From Candidatus Hydrogenedentota bacterium (lineage in GTDB: Bacteria > Hydrogenedentota > Hydrogenedentia > Hydrogenedentales > JAEUWI01), in assembly GCA_016791475.1 (NCBI GenBank), contig JAEUWI010000004.1, forward strand, positions 1-64,000: a stretch of 64,000 nt of DNA, written 5' to 3'. Below, piece by piece: positions 8,663 through 16,652 of this stretch (positions within the stretch are counted from its first letter, which is position 1; each line of letters starts with the position of its first letter). A program made the position numbers and the translations under genes. Under the pieces are notes generated by a model. The model ran no database searches and was not told where the DNA came from. It saw only the letters and a program-made list of their open reading frames with translations.

Positions 8663-9625
8663 ATGTTTGAATCGATGCCACTTCAGTGTGCCCCGTCCAA
8701 TCTTTCCGACTATGTGGGCGAAATTCTTCCGGGGTTCCAGGAAATCTACGGTACGGAAGCCGCCGATCACTACGCTATCGCCGGTGCCGCTGGAATCGCC
8801 GCAACTATGGCCCGCCCCGATGTCCTCGCCTTCGGATGCGCCTCCGAAGGGGTCGTCTGCGCCCTGCTTCTCGCGAAGCGGGAGAATACCCGGACAACTC
8901 TTTCATTCTTCCATGTGCTGCGGCCCTATCGTCACTCGGGCGCGGGGAAAGCCCTGTTGAATTTCGCGCTGGATTCGCTGGAACCGTGCGCCGATATCTT
9001 CACAGAATTCATACCTTTTTGCCCAATAGACCTGGACAGCGTTTTTTCGAAGCGTGGTTTTAGCACGTTGAATCGCCAACTCATGTGTTGTCCCACGGAA
9101 TCCCGACCATCACACTACCGTGGGGAATTCGCGTTCACCCATCCAGCACCTGCGGATCTTCACGCCCTGGCGACCGTTCTGGCCGAGACCTATCGGGGGC
9201 ACCCGGAGCGTTTTCTTTTTCCCGAAGTGCAATCGGCGTCTCGGGCCCTCGACTATATACTCCGCGCCACGGTCGGCGAGTTTGGGCGACACAATAGCAC
9301 CCACACCCTCGCCGCCTGGCAAAATGGTCAATGTGCCGGGTTTGGCATCGGGTGTCAGGTACTGCCGGGCCTGGGGTTCGTCCTCCACCTGGCCGTCGCC
9401 CCCGCATTCCAAGGTATTGGACTGGGCACCGCGCTTCTTAAGGGGCTGAGCACCGCCTTTGCCGAGGAGGCGCTGGACTATATTGCGCTGGGTGTAACAT
9501 GCGATAATCCCGCCGTTAACTTGTATCATCGCGCCGGATTTCGGATAAACGCACGAATTCCGGTGTACTATCGACTCGCGGGGGCATTCGAGGGTGTGTC
9601 TCCCTCGAACCACCCACAAACGTAA
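8663..9625 (+). CDS. Tandem GNAT-family N-acetyltransferase
   Basis: About 320 residues made of two GNAT-like halves. The N-terminal half has a degenerate acetyl-CoA motif (PYRHSGAGKALLNFAL). The C-terminal half has the full motif A (VLHLAVAPAFQGIGLGTALL) and a motif B segment (DNPAVNLYHRAGF). Such proteins move an acetyl group from acetyl-CoA to an amine; the substrate is unknown. The ATG at 8663 (MFESMPLQ) is preferred, though no strong ribosome site is seen; a TTG at 8600 would add 21 residues of no clear family match. Transcribed divergently from marR. Confidence 0.82.
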   Translation: MFESMPLQCAPSNLSDYVGEILPGFQEIYGTEAADHYAIAGAAGIAATMARPDVLAFGCASEGVVCALLLAKRENTRTTLSFFHVLRPYRHSGAGKALLNFALDSLEPCADIFTEFIPFCPIDLDSVFSKRGFSTLNRQLMCCPTESRPSHYRGEFAFTHPAPADLHALATVLAETYRGHPERFLFPEVQSASRALDYILRATVGEFGRHNSTHTLAAWQNGQCAGFGIGCQVLPGLGFVLHLAVAPAFQGIGLGTALLKGLSTAFAEEALDYIALGVTCDNPAVNLYHRAGFRINARIPVYYRLAGAFEGVSPSNHPQT

Positions 9626-9664
9626 TCTTGATGGCGCCCTTTCCCGTCGCCCGATGGAGTCCGC

Positions 9665-10678
9665 ATGCGAAAGAAGTTGTTCATTGCCTTTGTCGCCCTG
9701 CTACTCGTGGTGGGCGTTTTCGGTTCCGTTGCGGGCTATAAGCTCGATCAGACCTACGGCTGGCTCCCGTCCTCCGTCGTAACCCACGACTCCCTGGCTA
9801 CGGCCGATACGCGCCTGCGCCTGGTGGTGGATACCGCGCGACTGGGCGAGGAGCTCAAGCCCTACTATCCCCCGGAGTCCCCCTTGCCCGCATGGCTTCC
9901 CTGGGATCTTGCCGGTATCATTCCCAAAGTGCTTCCGAGAGAGGTCGCGTTGCTCGGGAATTCGGATTTCCGCGACGGTTCCTACCGCTTCACCCTGTTC
10001 CTCAATGAACAGCGCGGCGGCCCTTTCCTGCCCGATTTTCTCAACAATCAGACGAACTTCAAAGAAGCGACCTCCGCCATCAAGTGGGATGATCCCGGAT
10101 TTTCCCTGGAAGGACGGGGCAAACTGCAGGCTCAGGGCTCTCTCGCCTTGCCGGAAGGCCTCGAATCGACCATTCTCGAAAGTTGGACCATGGACTCGCC
10201 CGAGGAGACGCTGACGCTGCACGGCGGTCACCTGGCCGAGGGCGTCATTGACAATCGAACGGGCGATATCGTCACTCTTATTGCCGCCTGCGCGCCCATC
10301 TGGGGCTCCAGCCTTGAGCTGCTCAAGACCAACCCCCAGTTCACCGCGGCGCTGGACCTGCTTACACAAGTGACCGATGTACGGCTGGCGATGGACCTGA
10401 AGAATCCGGACACACTGGTCATTCAGCTCCTTATCCATGCGGCCCCGGAAGTGCGGGGGCGACTAGAATTCATGGGACCCTTTGTATTGCCCATGCTCGC
10501 CACCGAACTCAAACGCACCCACAAGCTGACGTTGGAGAGCACCTACGGCTGGCTTGAAGAAGAAAACACGTATCGCGTGGAGATGAACATTACGGGGGTG
10601 GAGGCGAAGTTGAAGGAGGCTTTTCTCGGCCTGAATACGGCAACGCCGACTCAGGAAACACCGCGCGCATCCCGCTGA
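9665..10678 (+). CDS. Hypothetical protein with N-terminal membrane anchor
   Basis: I do not recognise this 337-residue protein. It starts MRKKLFIAFVALLLVVGVFG, a signal peptide or signal anchor, and the rest is soluble-looking with alternating beta-like strands and few charged clusters, so it probably sits on the outer face of the inner membrane or is exported. A YGWLPSSVVT segment near the start is partly echoed by YGWLEEENTY near the end. It lies 39 bases after the acetyltransferase on the same strand and converges on recR. Confidence 0.75.
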   Translation: MRKKLFIAFVALLLVVGVFGSVAGYKLDQTYGWLPSSVVTHDSLATADTRLRLVVDTARLGEELKPYYPPESPLPAWLPWDLAGIIPKVLPREVALLGNSDFRDGSYRFTLFLNEQRGGPFLPDFLNNQTNFKEATSAIKWDDPGFSLEGRGKLQAQGSLALPEGLESTILESWTMDSPEETLTLHGGHLAEGVIDNRTGDIVTLIAACAPIWGSSLELLKTNPQFTAALDLLTQVTDVRLAMDLKNPDTLVIQLLIHAAPEVRGRLEFMGPFVLPMLATELKRTHKLTLESTYGWLEEENTYRVEMNITGVEAKLKEAFLGLNTATPTQETPRASR

Positions 10679-10691
10679 TGGGACACCTGAC

Positions 10692-11294
10692 TCAGTGGAG
10701 CAGGGTACGCCCCTGCATGGCGTGGGAAAGCGTCGCCTCGTCGGCAAATTCCAATCCGCTACCCATGGGGACACCGTGCGCAATGCGGCTGGCCTTCACG
10801 CCCCGCTGGGCGAGTTGCCTCGAAAGGTAGAGCGCGGTCGCTTCGCCTTCCGCCGTGGCGTTGGTCGCGATAATCACTTCTTCCACCGCGTTGCCGCCCA
10901 GGCGGGCATAGAGCCGATCCAGACACAACTCGGAAGGCCCCACCCCTTCGAGGGGATTGAGCACGCCGTGGAGCACGTGGTATCGCCCCCGAAACATCCC
11001 CCCCCGTTCAATTGCCATGGCGCCCGCGGGCTGCTCCACAACGCAAATGAGGGAGGCGTCGCGCCGCTCATCCGCGCAGATGACACAGGGGTCTTCCTCG
11101 GTGAGATTCCTGCAGATCCCGCACGTTGTAATTCGCTCCCGGGCGCTTCGAATCGCCTCGCTCAGGCGGTAGGCATCGTCCGCGGGCGCACTCAATAAAT
11201 GCAGGACGAGCCGTTCGGCCGAGCGCTTTCCCACGCCGGGAAGCCGCCGAAAGGCGTCCACCAGCCGTTCCACGGTTGGAGAATCCAGCAACAT
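10692..11294 (-). CDS. recR: Recombination mediator RecR
   Basis: A standard-length RecR of 200 residues. It has the N-terminal helix-hairpin-helix (FRRLPGVGKRSAERLVLHLL), the four-Cys zinc finger (CGICRNLTEEDPCVIC) and the Toprim domain (LICVVEQPAGAMAIE, then EVIIATNATAEGEATALYL). With RecF or RecO it loads RecA on gapped DNA. The ATG at 11294 (MLLDSPTVERL) is the family start; the longer frame to 11369 runs into def. It begins four bases after the def stop, so the two are co-transcribed. Confidence 0.96.
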   Translation of the reverse strand: MLLDSPTVERLVDAFRRLPGVGKRSAERLVLHLLSAPADDAYRLSEAIRSARERITTCGICRNLTEEDPCVICADERRDASLICVVEQPAGAMAIERGGMFRGRYHVLHGVLNPLEGVGPSELCLDRLYARLGGNAVEEVIIATNATAEGEATALYLSRQLAQRGVKASRIAHGVPMGSGLEFADEATLSHAMQGRTLLH

Positions 11295-11298
11295 GGGC

Positions 11299-11823
11299 TT
11301 AGACCGGCTGCCGCTTTTTTTCGCCCAGAATTTCCGCGCGCACGGCCTGCCACTCCTGCAGCACCGCATCTCGGGTGATGATATCCAGTCGCTGGGGAAA
11401 AAGAATGCCGTCGAGGTGATCGTACTCGTGCTGGATTATGCGGGCCAGGAAGTTTCTCGCCTCGAGGTGAACCGGCGCACCGGTCTCATCGAAACCCTTG
11501 ACCTCCACGTAGGTTGCCCGGGGAATCCGATCGGAGTAGACCCGGGGCATGCTGAGGCAGCCTTCTTCCCCTTCCTCGCTCCCGTCCATGGCAAGAATCT
11601 CGGGGTTCACCAGGCAACGGGGTTCGCCGTCCGGCTCATGATACACGAAGATGCGCTTGGCCACACCCACCTGAGGACCGGCCAGGCCCACACCATCGGC
11701 GGCGTGCATGGTCTCGATCATATCCCGCGCGAGACGGGCCACGTCGGGTCCTATCTCGGCGTAGGGCTCCGCCTTGCGGGTGAGGGGGTCATCGGGAAAT
11801 AGAACGATATCAAGTACGGACAT
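11299..11823 (-). CDS. def: Peptide deformylase
   Basis: A 174-residue enzyme that removes the formyl group from nascent protein N-termini. All three metal/active-site motifs are present in order: GVGLAGPQ, EGCLSMP (metal-binding Cys) and HEYDHLDG (two metal-binding His and the catalytic Glu). It starts MSVLDIVLFPDDPL, typical for the family. It lies between dnaA and recR on the same strand, 93 bases after the dnaA stop. Confidence 0.96.
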   Translation of the reverse strand: MSVLDIVLFPDDPLTRKAEPYAEIGPDVARLARDMIETMHAADGVGLAGPQVGVAKRIFVYHEPDGEPRCLVNPEILAMDGSEEGEEGCLSMPRVYSDRIPRATYVEVKGFDETGAPVHLEARNFLARIIQHEYDHLDGILFPQRLDIITRDAVLQEWQAVRAEILGEKKRQPV

Positions 11824-11916
11824 GTAGCTGGACTCCTCGCTCTATGGTAACACAGCGCGGGGCCGGACTCCAGTAAAAATGGGGTTCCGCGCGGTCAATG
11901 CGACCGGAGCCGGGTG

Positions 11917-13311
11917 TCAGGACCGGATGGTTTTGGTCAGTTGCTCGACCATCTGGCGCGAGACGGCGGACTCCTTTACCTCGGTGGAAACCTTGTCGCA
12001 GGCGTACATTACCGTGGTGTGATCCTTGCCGCCGAAGGCTTCCCCCACATCGCTCAATGAGAGACTGGGGATCAACTCCTTGCAGAGGTACATGGCAAGC
12101 TGGCGGGGCTTCACAATCTGGCGCTGGCGACTGCGACCGTGGAGGTCGGCGATGCGGACATCGAAGTGATCGGCCACCGCGCGCTGGACCTGCTCGATGG
12201 TGACCGGCTTGATCTTCTCAGAGCCGATCAGGTCGCGCAACACATCTTCCACCATCGAGATGGAGATCTTCTCCTCCGTAAGGCGGCTGTAGGCCAGTAC
12301 CGTGATCAGGGCGCCTTCCAACTCGCGGATGTTGGTGGTGATGTAGGTCGCGATGTAGCGCATGACATCGTCGGGAATTGTAAGATTCTCTTCCTGGGCC
12401 TTGCGCTGAAGAATGGCGACGCGGGTCTCCAGATCGGGCGGCTGAATGTCGGTCACCAGGCCCCACTCAAAGCGCGAAATGAGACGTTCCTCTATACCAC
12501 GCATTTCCTTCGGGCTGCGATCGCTGGACAGCACGATTTGCTTGTGCATGTCGAAGAGCACGTTGAACGTGTGGAAGAACTCTTCCTGGGTTGCCTCTTT
12601 GCCCGCGATGAACTGGATATCGTCGATAAGCAGCACGTCCACCTTGCGGTATTTGGCGCGAAACTGCTGGGTCGACTTCTCCGCGATGCTCTGAATGAGC
12701 TGATTCGTGAAGTGTTCGGAGGAAATAAACACGCAGCGCAGATCCGACTGACGCGACATGAGATATTGGCCGATACCCTGCATCAGGTGCGTCTTGCCGA
12801 GCCCCGTGCCGCCATAGAGGAACAGGGGGTTGTAGGCCCGACCGGGGGACTCGGCCACCGCGCGGGCGGCGGCGTGGGCGAAGCGGTTACCCGAACCAAT
12901 TACAAATCGGTCAAAGGTGTACCGGGGATTAAAGCCGTTGTAGCTGCGTGGAGTCGCACCGGGCCGTTTGACCGGAGCGCGTTCCGCGGTCGACGGCGCC
13001 TTGGACTGGCCCATGGGCCTGGGAAGCCGGGCTACGTTCAGATCCGCCGTGTGCTCGGGGCGGGGAATAAACTGCACGGACTCGAAGTCCGGCATGACCT
13101 TCCGAAGGGAATCGCAAACGGCATCCATGTAGTGATCGCGCAGCCAATCGGCAAAGAACTGGCTGGGTACACCTACAAGCAACTGGCCGTTTGCGCAGGA
13201 CTCGAAGCGCGTCTGGGCAAACCAGTTCTTGTAGCTGTACTCATCCAGCGCCGCCTGCAAGTGCACCTGCGCCTGTTGCCATGGGTTCACTTCGCTCTTT
13301 GAAGCCATCAT
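11917..13311 (-). CDS. dnaA: Chromosomal replication initiator DnaA
   Basis: A 464-residue initiator. Domain I is at 1-80 (WFAQTRFESC), a short variable linker runs to about 125, and the AAA+ domain begins at YTFDRFVIGSGNRFAHAAA with Walker A GGTGLGKTH and Walker B VDVLLIDDIQF. The C-terminal DNA-binding domain shows PRQLAMYLCKEL and FGGKDHTTVMYA, the box-recognition signature. A strong AGGAGAG lies just before a double ATG, and the second ATG (13308) has the better spacing. Its upstream region carries DnaA boxes (13312-13541), as expected for autoregulation and an adjacent origin. Confidence 0.97.
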   Translation of the reverse strand: MMASKSEVNPWQQAQVHLQAALDEYSYKNWFAQTRFESCANGQLLVGVPSQFFADWLRDHYMDAVCDSLRKVMPDFESVQFIPRPEHTADLNVARLPRPMGQSKAPSTAERAPVKRPGATPRSYNGFNPRYTFDRFVIGSGNRFAHAAARAVAESPGRAYNPLFLYGGTGLGKTHLMQGIGQYLMSRQSDLRCVFISSEHFTNQLIQSIAEKSTQQFRAKYRKVDVLLIDDIQFIAGKEATQEEFFHTFNVLFDMHKQIVLSSDRSPKEMRGIEERLISRFEWGLVTDIQPPDLETRVAILQRKAQEENLTIPDDVMRYIATYITTNIRELEGALITVLAYSRLTEEKISISMVEDVLRDLIGSEKIKPVTIEQVQRAVADHFDVRIADLHGRSRQRQIVKPRQLAMYLCKELIPSLSLSDVGEAFGGKDHTTVMYACDKVSTEVKESAVSRQMVEQLTKTIRS

Positions 13312-13541
13312 CTCTCCTGTCCGACCACGAACACCAACCGAATCAACTCATTGCCGGAATAAAATAGTATGCTAGTGCAATTGACGAGCAAATCCAGTTG
13401 TCGTTTGCCACACCCTCAACCGACCGGGGCGAGCCAGAATATGACTCTCAAGCCCTTGACCAGGCCGGATCCCGAAAGTTATCCACCAGTTCTCCACGGG
13501 TTTCCAACAAGTTATCCACACCTTCATTCCGACCTGTAAAA
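13312..13541. other. Candidate origin of replication / dnaA upstream region
   Basis: This 230-base gap between mazG-like and dnaA holds a perfect DnaA box TTATCCACA (13512-13520), a near-perfect TTATCCACC (13479-13487) and weaker matches TTCTCCACG (13490-13498) and TTTGCCACA (13404-13412), all on the plus strand. AT-rich patches lie at 13358-13370 and around 13535-13565. Clustered same-orientation boxes next to dnaA are what a chromosomal origin looks like, but dnaN and gyrB are not adjacent, so dnaA autoregulation alone is the alternative. Confidence 0.55.
13364..13391 (-). promoter_or_regulatory. Candidate dnaA promoter
   Basis: On the minus strand TTGCTC (13386-13391), a 16-base spacer and TACTAT (13364-13369) form a plausible sigma70 promoter about 50 bases upstream of dnaA. 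The DnaA boxes lie 13 to 130 bases further upstream of it. Confidence 0.5.
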
Positions 13542-14006
13542 TCAAGGGTTTTTGATAAAATCAGGTCCTGAGTTTGCACCATAAACGCGACCCATGTCAA
13601 GCCCTGTGCTAAGTACTTTGTCTGCTTCGTGTTTGACCTGCTGCCAGCGGCGCTCCAGCGCTTCCAGGTCGCAATCCCCCACGCTTTTTCCTTCGCCGGC
13701 GAGCGATTTTTTGAGAAATGAGTACCGGTTGGAGAAGCGCGCGGTGGCGCTCAGGAGCTCTTCGCGGGGATCGGCCCCGAGAAAGCGCGCCAGATTGACG
13801 GAGATCAGGAGGAGATCTCCGAGTTCCTTCCGGGCGTGGGGAGCGTCTCCCGCGGCAAGCGCGTGGCGAATCTCCCCTATTTCCTCCTCCACCTTGTCCA
13901 ATACGCCGGCAACGTCAGGCCAGTCGAAGCCCTCCGCCGAGGCGGACGCCTGAACACAAAGAGAGGCGATCAGGGCGTCGGGCGGGTCACAGGGTGAAAG
14001 CGTCAA
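13542..14006 (-). CDS. MazG-like nucleotide pyrophosphohydrolase, single domain
   Basis: Encodes 154 residues matching one MazG domain: FDWPDVAGVLDKVEEEIGEIRHAL and ARKELGDLLLISVNLARF hold the EExxE and ExxD magnesium-binding motifs of all-alpha NTP pyrophosphatases, which hydrolyse non-canonical NTPs. Sequence is closest to the second (active) domain of full-length MazG (about 260 residues), so this is a half-length version. The start is a TTG (codon TTG-ACG-CTT) eight bases after GAGGAG; an ATG in between is followed at once by a stop. Located just upstream of dnaA, same strand. Confidence 0.82.
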   Translation of the reverse strand: MTLSPCDPPDALIASLCVQASASAEGFDWPDVAGVLDKVEEEIGEIRHALAAGDAPHARKELGDLLLISVNLARFLGADPREELLSATARFSNRYSFLKKSLAGEGKSVGDCDLEALERRWQQVKHEADKVLSTGLDMGRVYGANSGPDFIKNP

Positions 14007-14402
14007 CGCATGAACTCCTCTCTATGAATAGATACACTTCACCCGTCGGGTGTTCGAAGAGATTTCGCCAAAGACCCACCGCAACGGGGGTGTGCGGGAC
14101 GAACAGGCCCCCTCCCGTGGACCTGCGATCCCGCGTGTCTGGCGTAAAAAAATGAGTATAGCATCCGAATAGTTCCAACGCAAGGACAAAATGGAAAACG
14201 AAGTGAATACAGGGGAATTCGGTGAAATTTTACCGTCGCCGTCACGCGGGAGAGCGCCGCGCGCCGTGGCACCCAACCCACCCGAAGTCCCTCCTGCGCA
14301 TGGGATTCAAGTCCCGCTTTGTGCTACGATAGGCGTCTCAATGGCAGACTGTGAGACCCTCCCTGCCACCCCGCTCTCAACCCGGTTGGAAAGTGAAGCT
14401 CG
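14007..14402. other. Intergenic region between mazG-like and pdxA
   Basis: A 396-base divergent gap. Short open frames here have no family features. A small hairpin CACCC-GTC-GGGTG (14040-14052) lies just upstream of mazG. It must contain the divergent promoters for the mazG and pdxA genes, but I see no convincing -35/-10 pair. No tRNA or known riboswitch fold was recognised. Confidence 0.4.
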
Positions 14403-15389
14403 ATGACGTTGTCCCGCGTAGGAATTACCCTGGGTGATGTAAACGGGATAGGTCCTGAACTCGTCGTCAAGCTCTTTGCCCGTCACAATCCGGCCCAGTG
14501 GTGTGCGCCCGTGGTGCTGGGCAGCGCTCAGGCCCTTCAGCACGCGACGGCACTTTGTCCGGGGGCTCCCCCGATTGTTGCCCTCCCTTCGCTGGCCGCC
14601 TCCGCGCCTCCGGGGTGTATCCCCGTGTTTGATGCGGGCGTTAAAGGGCCGCACGTGCGGTATGGTGTCCTCGATCCAGAGGCGGGCCACAGCGCGGTGG
14701 CGTGGATAGAAGCGGCCGCCCGGGGCTGTATGGATGGAACGCTGACCGCCATGGTTACCTGTCCCATCAGCAAGGAATGCATCTATCGAGCGGGGTACCA
14801 CTACATCGGGCACACCGAGCTGGTGGCGGAACTCACCGACACGCCAGACTACCGCATGTGTCTTTTCACGGATTCGATGCGCATCGTGCACATTACCGGC
14901 CATCTGTCCCTGCGTGAGGCCCTCGATTGTGTCAAAAAAGACCGGATTGTCCGCTCCGTTGAAATAGGCTGCGAGGCCCTTCGCAAAATGGGATTCGCCG
15001 CACCGCGCATCGGAGTCGCGGGGCTCAATCCCCACGCGGGCGAAGCCGGCGCCTTCGGTCGGGAAGAAATAGAAGAAATCCGCCCCGCCGTGGACGCCTG
15101 CATCGCGCGTGGGATTGATTGCAGCGGGCCCTATCCACCGGACACGATATTCCGGAAGATGCGGGAAGGTACCCTGGACATGGTCATTGCCATGTATCAC
15201 GATCAGGGGCATATCCCGCTGAAACTTATCGCCATGGACGAGGGGGTCAACGTTACACTCGGTGTACCCATCATTCGCACCTCGGTGGACCATGGCACCG
15301 CCTTCGACATCGCGGGCAAGGGCCTGGCTCGTGAATCAAGTCTCGTAGCCGCCCTGAAACTGGCCATCGCCCTGGGAGGGCGCTCATGA
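14403..15389 (+). CDS. pdxA: 4-hydroxythreonine-4-phosphate dehydrogenase PdxA
   Basis: A 328-residue metal- and NAD-dependent dehydrogenase of the DXP-dependent vitamin B6 pathway, making 3-amino-1-hydroxyacetone phosphate for PdxJ. Family motifs appear in order: ITLGDVNGIGPE, TCPISKE, GHTELVAELT, NPHAGEAGAFG, YHDQGHIPLK and DHGTAFDIAGKG. The metal-binding His residues lie in GHTE, YHDQGH and DHGTAF. Length is normal. The next gene starts in an ATGA overlap, so the two are translated together. PdxA2-type paralogues acting on other substrates share these motifs and are an alternative. Confidence 0.93.
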   Translation: MTLSRVGITLGDVNGIGPELVVKLFARHNPAQWCAPVVLGSAQALQHATALCPGAPPIVALPSLAASAPPGCIPVFDAGVKGPHVRYGVLDPEAGHSAVAWIEAAARGCMDGTLTAMVTCPISKECIYRAGYHYIGHTELVAELTDTPDYRMCLFTDSMRIVHITGHLSLREALDCVKKDRIVRSVEIGCEALRKMGFAAPRIGVAGLNPHAGEAGAFGREEIEEIRPAVDACIARGIDCSGPYPPDTIFRKMREGTLDMVIAMYHDQGHIPLKLIAMDEGVNVTLGVPIIRTSVDHGTAFDIAGKGLARESSLVAALKLAIALGGRS

Positions 15390-16639
15390 AATCCCGATTC
15401 TGGACCCGGCGCGTCGCCATTGCCGCCATTGGAACACTGCTCACGCTGCCATGGGCCGCGCAGGCGGGCATGCGCGCGCGGCCCCAGCCTTTTCAGGTGG
15501 GCCCAAACCCTTCCGCCATTGTAGCGGTGGATCTCAACGGCGACGAGTGGCCGGAGATCATCACCGCGGACCGTGGCGTGCTCAGCGACCTGCGTGAAGA
15601 GCGCCCCGCGAATGACGAGCTTTCGTTGCTCATCGCGCAGGGCGATCTGAAGTATGAAAAGCTGCACCCCTCCCTGAAGACGGATTTCGGGCCCTATGCC
15701 CTCGCCGTGGCCAATATCGATGCGCACAAGTGGCCCGATATCCTCGTGGCAAGCTTCCACGCCACGCGCCACCGCGATCTTTACCTTTTTCTCAACCTGC
15801 GGGACGAGGGCATCTTTCAGCCTGAACATTTCGGAGTGGAAAGCGATACCCTGGGTTACAAGCGGCAAATGGACGGCGATGGCGTTCCGGTGTACCATCG
15901 CCCCGCCTTGACCTCCATCGACGCCGGTGACATCAACCAGGATGGTCTCCGGGATGTGCTGGCGACGGGCTGGGGCAGCGACGTTCTGGTCTATTTCGAG
16001 GGCGACCCCGAAACCCACTTCAAAGCCCCGGTGCTGGTCGATCTCCCCGGCGCGCCCTTCTGCCTGAAGCTGGCGGATTTCAATCATGATTCGAATCTGG
16101 ACTTCGCGGTCACCCTCATGGCGACCGATGAAGTGGCTATCTGGCAGGGCGACGGTACCGGCGCCTTTAAGGAGGTGGAGCGATTTTCCAGCCGGGGAAG
16201 GCTTCCCCACCGTATTCAGGTGGCGGACATCAATCAGGACGGCCAGCGCGATCTCATTGTGTCGCACAAGCACACGGATGATTCCATCGTGGTCTTCTAT
16301 GGCACCGGCAAATTCAACTTTGGCGTATCCCAGGAAATCATGCTCGGCGCGGACCGCAACGTGCTGGAGGAGGGCATACAGGACATCACGGTGAGCGACT
16401 TCAACGGCGATGGATTCCCGGATATTGCCGCCGCATGTTACTCATCCGAGCGGGTGGTCGTCATGACCACGGACAACAGCAAGAATAAGCCCTTCCTGGA
16501 ATTCGCGCAACAGTCCTATCAGTTCAAAGGGGGACAGCCGCGTGCGCTCTGCAGCGCCGATCTGAACCGTGACGGCAAACCAGACATCGCGGTCGCCCTG
16601 TGGGGCCTGAACTCGGTGGGACTCCTGCTCAACGAATAA
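15386..16639 (+). CDS. Secreted FG-GAP/VCBS-repeat protein
   Basis: A 417-residue exported protein with a signal peptide (RRVAIAAIGTLLTLPWAAQA, cleaved near residue 27). It carries at least six calcium-loop repeats of the form DxNxDGxxD: DLNGDEWPEII, DINQDGLRDVL, DFNHDSNLDFAV, DINQDGQRDLIV, DFNGDGFPDIA and DLNRDGKPDIAV. These are the FG-GAP/VCBS blades of a seven-bladed beta-propeller as in integrin alpha chains, usually a binding or adhesion fold. It overlaps pdxA by four bases, which looks like coupling with no functional link that I can see. Confidence 0.88.
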   Translation: MKSRFWTRRVAIAAIGTLLTLPWAAQAGMRARPQPFQVGPNPSAIVAVDLNGDEWPEIITADRGVLSDLREERPANDELSLLIAQGDLKYEKLHPSLKTDFGPYALAVANIDAHKWPDILVASFHATRHRDLYLFLNLRDEGIFQPEHFGVESDTLGYKRQMDGDGVPVYHRPALTSIDAGDINQDGLRDVLATGWGSDVLVYFEGDPETHFKAPVLVDLPGAPFCLKLADFNHDSNLDFAVTLMATDEVAIWQGDGTGAFKEVERFSSRGRLPHRIQVADINQDGQRDLIVSHKHTDDSIVVFYGTGKFNFGVSQEIMLGADRNVLEEGIQDITVSDFNGDGFPDIAAACYSSERVVVMTTDNSKNKPFLEFAQQSYQFKGGQPRALCSADLNRDGKPDIAVALWGLNSVGLLLNE

Positions 16640-16652
16640 TCCGAAGGGCGGT

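Noticed and set aside
14007-14402. Possible tRNA or riboswitch upstream of pdxA
   Set aside because: A TTCGA is present near 14053 but no cloverleaf arms or known riboswitch core could be built around it.
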